A stretch of 30,999 bases of DNA from CAIZGX01 sp044371675. Its GTDB lineage: Bacteria; Bacteroidota; Bacteroidia; Flavobacteriales_D; Sanyastnellaceae. The stretch lies in NCBI GenBank assembly GCA_044371675.1, contig JBILTF010000018.1, forward strand, positions 1 to 30,999. The letters run 5' to 3'. The notes beneath the pieces are model-generated. The model saw nothing but the letters and a program-made list of their open reading frames with translations, was not told the origin of the DNA and did not search any database. Shown here one piece after another: positions 24,525-30,999 of the stretch (position 1 is its first letter; every line of letters starts with the position of its first letter). The position numbers and the translations under genes were made by a program.

Positions 24525-26374
24525 GCTTCGAATGTAATACGATTGTTTTTCATCCAATGCCCTAAAACCGAAAGGTGCCAAAAGGAAATAAATGACTTCT
24601 CCTCACTTTCCAGAATAAATTTACTCCAAGCCTCTCGAAGCACCTTTTCTTTTACAACGTCTTGCTTATAAAGTTCATTGAATCCTTCTTCTGTGAAATC
24701 ACGCAGTTCATTCTTCATCCAGACACTCCAGGGCAAAGTGAATCCCATTTTCTTTCTGTTCACCACTTCGTGTGGAAGCAGATCGGTGAATGTTTCTGTA
24801 AGAAATTTTTTGGATGAAGTAGGATTCTTCAAATTCGTAGACAGGTGGGTTGCTAATTCAACAACCTTATGATCTAGAAAAGGCAGTCTAATTTCAAGTG
24901 AATGGGCCATGCTCATTTGATCGCTATCGCGAAGCAACACATGTTGCATATAAGACTCTATCTCGGCTGAAGACACTCGGTTTAAAAGGGGAGCATCTTT
25001 TTCAAAAATGAATTTGAAATTCTTCTCTATTTCGAAATGTTTTGTTTTCCGAGGCAGTAAATCGTTTGCATTCCAAACCTTGCGAACAAGCGGAAATGCA
25101 GAAGCCAGGTCTACATGTTTCAATGCCAACAATTCGGCTTTTTTTAGAAGTAATCGATTGGAAGAAAAGGAAGAGAGTAGGATGGAAGTTGATTTTCTAA
25201 GGGGGTAAGATAAATTTAATAGAAACGATTTTTCAATGCTTTGCATGTATTGAAAAACTGGATATCCAGCAAACAATTCGTCCCCACCCAATCCAGAAAT
25301 GGCGACTGTAATTCCTGCTTCTTTTGCAGCCTTGGAGACTGCATAAGTGTTCGGGCCGTCGCCACTTGGAAAGTCTATGGAAGCTATTGCTGCTGGAATG
25401 TCTTTCAGAAAAGCATTCGCGCTTAGATTTATTTCGTGATGTTGTGTGTTGAATTTTTTTGCAACGAGTTGCGCGTATTTTCTTTCGTCGAAGGCTTCTT
25501 CTTCAAATGAAATTTGAAACGTATTTATTTTCTCATTTCGAACTTCACTCATTAATCCAACAAGTAAAGAGGAATCAATTCCTCCACTCAAGAATGCTCC
25601 AAATGGAACGTCAGCACGCATGTGCTGAATAACAGATTCGCGAAGGGTGGAGCGCAGTAATTCTTGTGTATTAGTTTTATCTGATAGTTCGTATGAGGTG
25701 TCGTCTAACAGTCGATAATAGCAATGCTTGGTTATTTCTTTTTTGTTGAAATACAAGTAATGTCCGGCCTCGAGTAATTGAACATTTTCAATCAATGTGT
25801 TCGGAGCACAAACCATTTGTGTTTCAATATATTCTTCAAGCGCCGTTCGATTTAATTTTCTAGGAATAAAATCGCTAGCGAGCAATGCACGTAGCTCAGA
25901 GGCAATGAAACATCCATTTTTTTGCATGGAATAATACAACGGCTTCATGCCGTAGCGATCACGAACAACAAAGGTTTCATCGGTTTCAATGTTGTGAAGT
26001 ACGAACGCAAACATACCTCTCAACTTTGGAAGACATTCAATACCATATTTCTGAAATAGCTCTAAAATAACTTCAGTATCGCTCTCGGTTTGAAAGTATA
26101 CTCCTTGAAGTTCGTTCGCTTTCAATTCAACATAATTGTAGATCTCACCGTTGAATGCAATGACCCATTTTTTATTGCGTGAAAGTATGGGTTGATTGGC
26201 AGAATTTTCCGGGTCAATGATGGAAAGACGTCTATGACCTAACCCAATTTTCTCATTGATATAAATCCCACCTGCATCTGGTCCTCTATGGATCATAGAG
26301 TCGCTCATACGATCGAGAGTTTCTCGAATACGATGCTTTTCTAGCGGGTGAATGATGGCACTTATTCCGCACAT
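24521..26374 (-). CDS. asnB: Asparagine synthase (glutamine-hydrolysing) type amidotransferase
   Basis: The 617-residue protein has an N-terminal class II glutamine amidotransferase domain with nucleophile Cys2 (MCGISAI), RGPDAGGI, and FNGEIYNY. The C-terminal synthetase domain has the PP-loop SGGIDSS (263-269) and GLGGDELFAGYP. Biochemically it should make asparagine, or amidate another carboxyl group, using ATP and glutamine. Its position inside a run of glycosyltransferases fits the many AsnB-type enzymes found in surface-polysaccharide clusters, which are thought to amidate uronic-acid sugars; that role is inference. It overlaps the gene before it by 13 bases and the next by 4. Confidence 0.93.
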   Translation of the reverse strand: MCGISAIIHPLEKHRIRETLDRMSDSMIHRGPDAGGIYINEKIGLGHRRLSIIDPENSANQPILSRNKKWVIAFNGEIYNYVELKANELQGVYFQTESDTEVILELFQKYGIECLPKLRGMFAFVLHNIETDETFVVRDRYGMKPLYYSMQKNGCFIASELRALLASDFIPRKLNRTALEEYIETQMVCAPNTLIENVQLLEAGHYLYFNKKEITKHCYYRLLDDTSYELSDKTNTQELLRSTLRESVIQHMRADVPFGAFLSGGIDSSLLVGLMSEVRNEKINTFQISFEEEAFDERKYAQLVAKKFNTQHHEINLSANAFLKDIPAAIASIDFPSGDGPNTYAVSKAAKEAGITVAISGLGGDELFAGYPVFQYMQSIEKSFLLNLSYPLRKSTSILLSSFSSNRLLLKKAELLALKHVDLASAFPLVRKVWNANDLLPRKTKHFEIEKNFKFIFEKDAPLLNRVSSAEIESYMQHVLLRDSDQMSMAHSLEIRLPFLDHKVVELATHLSTNLKNPTSSKKFLTETFTDLLPHEVVNRKKMGFTLPWSVWMKNELRDFTEEGFNELYKQDVVKEKVLREAWSKFILESEEKSFISFWHLSVLGHWMKNNRITFEA

Positions 26375-27381
26375 GAGTCGTTCAGCATTTTAGTGAATTG
26401 ACTTACCCAAATATCAGATGAAAATTTCTTGGCAGTTTCCGCACTTACGTTGCCCATTTCTTGAAGCGCATCGAGTGGTGTATTGAATATTTTCAAAAGT
26501 TGAAGTTTCAATTCATATTTCGAATGTGGACTGAAGGAATAACCGTTAGTTCCTTCCACCAATAAATCTTGCTTTGCTCCTACTACGTTCGAGAGTATTA
26601 AGGGTTTTCCTAGTGTAGCCATTTCATGAACAACGACTCCCCAGGGCTCATATAGGCTGGGAAGGACAAATGCAGTGGCGTTTTCAAGTTTGATACTTAA
26701 TTCTTTCGGCTGAATAAAACCATGATGAACAATTGCCTCATCTTCAATTCTAGTTGGAAATAATTCCCCTGTTCCGGCAATATTCAAAGTCCAACCTGAA
26801 CGTTCATTCGGTGGTATGGAAAGAAAAGATTCGCAAAGGAAATTAATGTTCTTGGTTGGAATATATCTGGCAATGCACCAGAGCTCTTTGCTGTTAGTTA
26901 GAACTTTCTGATTGTGGCGAAAAACATCTTCGCAAGTATAAAACCCACTTAAAGTGGTTTTCGCTGAAAACCCCAATTTATATGAAGTTTCAGATTGAGA
27001 ATTCCCTGGTATGAAGGCGAAACGAAACAGTTTTTTGTGCTTAAATCTGAAATAAAAACTTCCTAGAACGAATTTTAAAGTGCTTTGCCAAATGGTGTCG
27101 AAAGCCAAAGCTGTGGGTTTATTCAAGGCTTTTACCCAATCAATATATTCTTGGTCACCCCACCCGCTGCACAAAATAAAATTCGGGTTGAATTCAATTA
27201 TTTTCTTTGAAGTTAATTCTGATTTCGATTCTAGTTGAATCGCAGAATTGAATTCAAAATTAAATGGAGCCTCTTTGTTAATGGGGTAATGCACCACAAG
27301 CAATAAATGATTGGCGGCGAGTTTATTCAAACACTCCAAGGTATAGCCGGCTAATTCTCTGTACAGAATTAAAATCTTCAT
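26362..27381 (-). CDS. Glycosyltransferase, GT4-like
   Basis: A 339-residue GT-B fold enzyme. The N-terminal half is divergent (MKILILYRELAGYTLECLNKL, CSGWGDQEYIDWVKAL). The C-terminal half is clearly GT4: ARYIPTKNINFLCESFLS, NIAGTGEL, HHGFIQPKELSIKL, and the E-x7-E motif in PSLYEPWGVVVHEMATLGKPL. It probably adds one sugar of the surface-polysaccharide repeat unit; the donor is unknown. The start ATG overlaps the upstream polymerase stop (ATGA), and the end overlaps asnB by 13 bases. Confidence 0.9.
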   Translation of the reverse strand: MKILILYRELAGYTLECLNKLAANHLLLVVHYPINKEAPFNFEFNSAIQLESKSELTSKKIIEFNPNFILCSGWGDQEYIDWVKALNKPTALAFDTIWQSTLKFVLGSFYFRFKHKKLFRFAFIPGNSQSETSYKLGFSAKTTLSGFYTCEDVFRHNQKVLTNSKELWCIARYIPTKNINFLCESFLSIPPNERSGWTLNIAGTGELFPTRIEDEAIVHHGFIQPKELSIKLENATAFVLPSLYEPWGVVVHEMATLGKPLILSNVVGAKQDLLVEGTNGYSFSPHSKYELKLQLLKIFNTPLDALQEMGNVSAETAKKFSSDIWVSQFTKMLNDSCAE

Positions 27382-28649
27382 GCGGCAGCTTTTAGTTTTG
27401 CTTTAGCTTCTGCTTGCGCGGCAAGTTCAATCTTATTGTCTTTCGCCAAATAGAAATACATCCACAAGAAAAATGGAAACCCGTTAAGGAAATAGTGACC
27501 CTGTCGAGCCAAGTAAAGAATAATAATGAGTGCGATTCCATTTGACATCACCCAATGTTCTTCAGAGGCTGATCTCTGCTTGAATATCCAGCACTTGAAT
27601 AGTATGTAGAACATAACAACCAAACCATAGATGCCCGTTTCAGACATTAAGCGCAACGCCATTGAATTTGCATCCATTTTATTGAACTCAATGTCAACCG
27701 CTCCTGCTAAATTGGTAAGCGAATAATTATCGAATGCCGAAGGATGTGATCCAAGTCCTGTTCCAAAAAACGGATGTGCTTTAAAATTTTCTAAAGCGAT
27801 GTGATAGTTATTATACAAGACGAAACTTGAACCGTGGATGCCGTAACTCTTGTAGTTCTTTGTTTCAAACATGGTTATTGTTCCATCTAATCGATCTGTA
27901 AACTCAGGTACGTTTTTGTAAGCGTAGTCAAAGGAGAAGATGAATAGCGGAACAAATATGAGGGAGTATTTAACAACTCCGAGGTTTAACAAGAAAAGCA
28001 CAATTGCAACGAAAATTCCAATAATTCCAAGACTGGAATAGGTAAGGAGGTATGCGATTATTATAACAATGCTCTGCCGACGCCTGATGAAAATTGTCTT
28101 TCGAGCAATGACGTTATAAAGCGAAGTGAAAAATGCTGGGCTAATAACAGCTGCGAAATAGGAGGGCTCAGAGAATACGGAATTCAATCGTAATCCTATT
28201 CCCCCTTCTGTCAAAGTCCATTTGTTAAAAAGCCAACTGTAGTTGTATCCGGTTTCAAAGCCAATTATGTAGGATAGGAATTGAAACAAACCAATGTACG
28301 ACACGATAAGGGAACCTGTAATATAGTATTTGAAGAGCTCTTTTAATTTAAAATCGAATGATTGTAAGACATAGTGGTAGAATAGAACTGAAGCAAAAAA
28401 GCCAACGAATATTTTCGTGAACATCGTTGAAGTGTTTTGACCTGCCGCCACATAAAAAATTCCAGAAAGAAGCAAAGGAAAGAACAAGATTACGGGCCAA
28501 CGAGGCACTCCGAATTTGGCAAAGAAAATAGGGAAGAAAATAACAAAAGCGAAGTAGCTTATATAGGCTTCGAATGGCTCTTTAAAAAATACATACGACG
28601 ATATAAAGATGGTTATAAAAATGGATATAACTGTAAACCATCTAAACAT
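27378..28649 (-). CDS. O-antigen polymerase/ligase-like membrane protein (Wzy/WaaL type)
   Basis: The 423-residue protein is hydrophobic almost throughout, with about 10-12 membrane segments. The main hydrophilic section (around 240-320) contains HPFFGTGLGSHPSAFDNYS, the HPxxGxG motif of the O-antigen polymerase/ligase family. Another recognisable part is LNSVFSEPSYFA. Wzy polymerases and WaaL ligases cannot be separated by sequence this divergent. The C-terminus is an Ala/Lys tail (AAQAEAKAKLKAAA), probably cytoplasmic. It overlaps the acyltransferase by 8 bases and the next glycosyltransferase by 4. A Wzx flippase is not seen in the window. Confidence 0.85.
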   Translation of the reverse strand: MFRWFTVISIFITIFISSYVFFKEPFEAYISYFAFVIFFPIFFAKFGVPRWPVILFFPLLLSGIFYVAAGQNTSTMFTKIFVGFFASVLFYHYVLQSFDFKLKELFKYYITGSLIVSYIGLFQFLSYIIGFETGYNYSWLFNKWTLTEGGIGLRLNSVFSEPSYFAAVISPAFFTSLYNVIARKTIFIRRRQSIVIIIAYLLTYSSLGIIGIFVAIVLFLLNLGVVKYSLIFVPLFIFSFDYAYKNVPEFTDRLDGTITMFETKNYKSYGIHGSSFVLYNNYHIALENFKAHPFFGTGLGSHPSAFDNYSLTNLAGAVDIEFNKMDANSMALRLMSETGIYGLVVMFYILFKCWIFKQRSASEEHWVMSNGIALIIILYLARQGHYFLNGFPFFLWMYFYLAKDNKIELAAQAEAKAKLKAAA

Positions 28650-29871
28650 CTTCTTGGGCTATTTCGGTTGTTGGTTTGGGTTGTGCGTATTTGTCTTTCA
28701 AACGAATGAACACCTTTTCAAAAATATGATAACTTAACGAAGATACAGCCACGGTGAGTAAGAATGAAATTCCGTAGAGTAGGATATGTTGTGGCGCAGT
28801 AATATCATTGTCTAAGCCCATGTATTTGTCGAGTGAATGAATAGTGAATACAATACACATTACGTGAAACATATAGAATCCGTATGAAATTCTGCCGAGG
28901 TATTGCAAAGTCCTATTTTCAAATCGTAAAAACGACCTCTCATTACCAGCAACATTCAATATGACGACCAAGAATGAAATGGAAAAAAGCAAGTGAAGAA
29001 TGTCTTCTATAGCATTAGGGATGAAATAAATGAGAATGGGAAGAATGACTAACGACGTAAGCTGCGATATTGGATTATAGATAATTCGTAGAAATTGTTC
29101 TTTTTTATTGAAAAGCAAGTACGCACCTAAGCCCCCTATAGCCATGCATTCAAGTTTGGACATGGCTAGAAATTTCTTGAAAACCAGTAGAGCCTCATGT
29201 TTAACAAAAGGTGCAGAAAGTAGTATTATTCCTTTTAAAGCGATGATTGTTCCTGTTATCCAAAGAACAGATTTGAGTATATTTTTACTTTTTCTTATAA
29301 GCAGTGGCCATAATATATAGAACTGTTCCTCCACCCCAATAGACCAGGATTGCCCTATGTTTGGAACTGCAGCAGTATAGATGGCAAACGCCAGGTTTGG
29401 CATAAAAAAAGCGTAGAGTATGAGATTTCCCCAGAAATTCTGTTGAAAGAATTTGTCTTGTCCTGGAACTGCAAAAACATCGAAATAGGGAAGAACGAAA
29501 AATCCAAGAATGAAAATCAAATAGTACAAAGGCCATATTCGAAGAGCTCTTCGTAAATAGAATTTCTTGACCGCAATTGAATTGTTTTGTTCCTTTTCTT
29601 TTAGAAGCAAAAATGTAATGAGAAATCCACTGAGAACAAAAAAGAAGACCACTCCCAAAGCACTGCTGTATGAGATAAGTGGAGAGAGGGGGTCAATTTC
29701 CTTGGACATTACCGATTGAAAAACAGTGAACTTAGTGATTCGTTCTTCAGGATCGATCCAATGGGTCCCAAAACCTGTGAATTTTTTAATTAATTCGACA
29801 TGCGTCAAGAAGACCGCCAAAGCAGCGAAAAATCGCAAACTGTCAAGTCCCTTGAAATACTGTCTCTTCAC
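28642..29871 (-). CDS. Membrane O-acyltransferase, acyltransferase family 3 (OafA-like)
   Basis: This integral membrane protein with about 10 membrane segments probably acetylates a sugar of the surface polysaccharide. Family marks are KGLDSLRFFAALAVFLTHVE (catalytic-region His), FFVLSGFLITFLLLKE, FYLRRALRIWPLYYL, SWSIGVEEQFYILWP, and ISYGFYMFHVMCIV. The frame is open to a TTG at 29907, but family members begin MKxxYFKGLD, so I use the second of two adjacent GTG codons, at 29871 (409 residues). That leaves 22 bases between it and the upstream gene; with the TTG the two would overlap. The start is therefore the uncertain part. Confidence 0.9.
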   Translation of the reverse strand: MKRQYFKGLDSLRFFAALAVFLTHVELIKKFTGFGTHWIDPEERITKFTVFQSVMSKEIDPLSPLISYSSALGVVFFFVLSGFLITFLLLKEKEQNNSIAVKKFYLRRALRIWPLYYLIFILGFFVLPYFDVFAVPGQDKFFQQNFWGNLILYAFFMPNLAFAIYTAAVPNIGQSWSIGVEEQFYILWPLLIRKSKNILKSVLWITGTIIALKGIILLSAPFVKHEALLVFKKFLAMSKLECMAIGGLGAYLLFNKKEQFLRIIYNPISQLTSLVILPILIYFIPNAIEDILHLLFSISFLVVILNVAGNERSFLRFENRTLQYLGRISYGFYMFHVMCIVFTIHSLDKYMGLDNDITAPQHILLYGISFLLTVAVSSLSYHIFEKVFIRLKDKYAQPKPTTEIAQEDV

Positions 29872-29893
29872 CACAAATATCTTTGCTGTGAAA

Positions 29894-30999
29894 TTAAGTC
29901 TTTTCAACCACGTGCTGAAAAGTTTCTAGGGTTTTTGAAATAATTCTCGACCAAATAAATTTCGATTGAATAGTTTTCATTGCATTTGTAGAAAGGGATT
30001 CCACCTGCCATGCGTTTAGAGAAAGAGCCGTTTCAATAGTACTTTTAATGGCAGATGTGCTTTTCGGCTCGAATATTATTCCGTTGGCAGATGTTACCAG
30101 TTCACGCACCGCTCCAACGTCAGTAGCAAGTGAAACAAGGCCTCGACTCATTCCTTCTAAAATAACATTAGGCATTCCCTCTGAATGAGAAGGGATAATG
30201 AGAAAAGTATGCTCGTCAAAAATTTCATTGAGAGTATTCACGTCTTTTACTTCTCCGTAGTACCGAACATTTGAACGATTAATTCTTTTCGAAGAAGGAA
30301 TGGCTCCGACAAATGAAATTTCTAATTCAGGCATGGAAGCCACTACCTGAAGAAGTTCTTCAATTCCTTTTCTTCTTTCATAGCGACCTACAAAAAGAAG
30401 TTTTGAATTCACTGGAAATTTTCTTTTCTCGAGTGAGATGGTGTCGCTAACAGCACCGGGAATTACCAATATTTGTGAAGAAGGAACTCCAACACTAGAC
30501 AATAGCGTAGTTATTTTTCCGCCGTAGGAAATGCAGTAGTCTGCTTGATTTAAATTCCATTTCGCAGGTGATTTTAATATGTATGCTTTGACTCGTTCTC
30601 TGAATGAAGCTTGTTTTTGAAACATTTCCAAACCATGAAAATTCACTAAGATTGGACCTGCTTTGACCATGCCCTTATTCCTTTGCTGAAACAAGTTCCA
30701 TCCGCAAAATCCCTTTACATAAATTAAATCGAACAGATGAAGCTTGTCTTTGAGCAACGATGTTATCGCGCAAGAATATTGATAAGACTCTTTGATGTAA
30801 TGCCCGGGCATATTGCCATACATGGGAAATCTAATCGTATGAACAGTTAAGTGTTCTGCATTTTCGAAGAGTGCTTTGACTTCTTCATTTTTAGGAAGAG
30901 AACTTTTTTCATCGATACAATGAACAAGCGTGACGTTATTTCCTGCCTTTAATAATTCATTACACAAATTAAAACTGTGTCGCTGCATTCCCCCTGTGA
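29894..30999 (-). CDS. Glycosyltransferase, GT4 family, 5' end beyond the window
   Basis: The visible part is 368 codons and continues past the right edge: the codons ahead of the ATG at 30988 read Thr-Gly-Gly, making GGMQRHSFNLC. That is the glycine-rich loop normally about 15-20 residues into a GT4 protein, so the ATG is internal. The C-terminal domain has FVGRYERRKGIEELLQVV, YYGEVKDVNTLNEIF and the E-x7-E motif in PSHSEGMPNVILEGMSRG. The sugar specificity is unknown. It leads into the acyltransferase gene in the same direction, so the polysaccharide block extends to the right of this window. Confidence 0.92.
   Translation of the reverse strand, partial: TGGMQRHSFNLCNELLKAGNNVTLVHCIDEKSSLPKNEEVKALFENAEHLTVHTIRFPMYGNMPGHYIKESYQYSCAITSLLKDKLHLFDLIYVKGFCGWNLFQQRNKGMVKAGPILVNFHGLEMFQKQASFRERVKAYILKSPAKWNLNQADYCISYGGKITTLLSSVGVPSSQILVIPGAVSDTISLEKRKFPVNSKLLFVGRYERRKGIEELLQVVASMPELEISFVGAIPSSKRINRSNVRYYGEVKDVNTLNEIFDEHTFLIIPSHSEGMPNVILEGMSRGLVSLATDVGAVRELVTSANGIIFEPKSTSAIKSTIETALSLNAWQVESLSTNAMKTIQSKFIWSRIISKTLETFQHVVEKT

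Overview
The window looks like chromosomal DNA from a Bacteroidota bacterium, most likely of the order Flavobacteriales. The evidence is two secreted proteins with type IX secretion (T9SS) C-terminal sorting domains, a MurF-alanine racemase fusion, an IleRS of the long eukaryote-like class, and Bacteroidota-type -7 boxes (TAnnTTTG). Clear Shine-Dalgarno sequences are also absent before most starts. Genus cannot be set from the sequence alone. Almost everything is on the minus strand; only two genes (17077-19930) run on the plus strand. No mobile element, integrase, CRISPR array or rRNA was seen, and no gap between genes exceeds about 220 bases.

In minus-strand reading order, 30999 to 23403 is a polysaccharide (O-antigen or exopolysaccharide) block. 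It holds a glycosyltransferase cut by the window edge, a membrane O-acyltransferase, a Wzy/WaaL-type polymerase or ligase, a second glycosyltransferase, an AsnB-type amidotransferase and a third glycosyltransferase. Most neighbours overlap by a few bases. After a 65-base gap come rimK, a cystathionine gamma-synthase-type PLP enzyme and kynurenine 3-monooxygenase; the last two are one base apart. The kynurenine gene meets the plus-strand pair tail to tail, with stop codons overlapping in a TTAA.

The plus-strand pair encodes a small exported beta-rich protein and an exported helix-hairpin-helix protein with a predicted outer-membrane barrel. Behind them, on the minus strand, is tRNA-Leu(UAG) with a good promoter and a strong hairpin terminator. 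The terminator U-tract runs into a perfect -7 box for ileS. The ileS operon follows: ileS, a DksA/TraR-like protein with a long histone-H1-like tail, lspA and murF-alr. These are 5 bases apart, 11 bases apart and overlapping, respectively.

The last block (9170 to 1) holds a T9SS-exported subtilase whose catalytic Asp position is Glu, and a large secreted protein with a gliding-motility C-terminal domain. Then come riboflavin synthase and DNA polymerase I, packed 3 and 1 bases behind it, and an incomplete lipoprotein gene. The points most worth attention are the H1-tailed DksA-like protein, the GIHH signature in IleRS, the Glu-for-Asp subtilase and the exported HhH-barrel protein.
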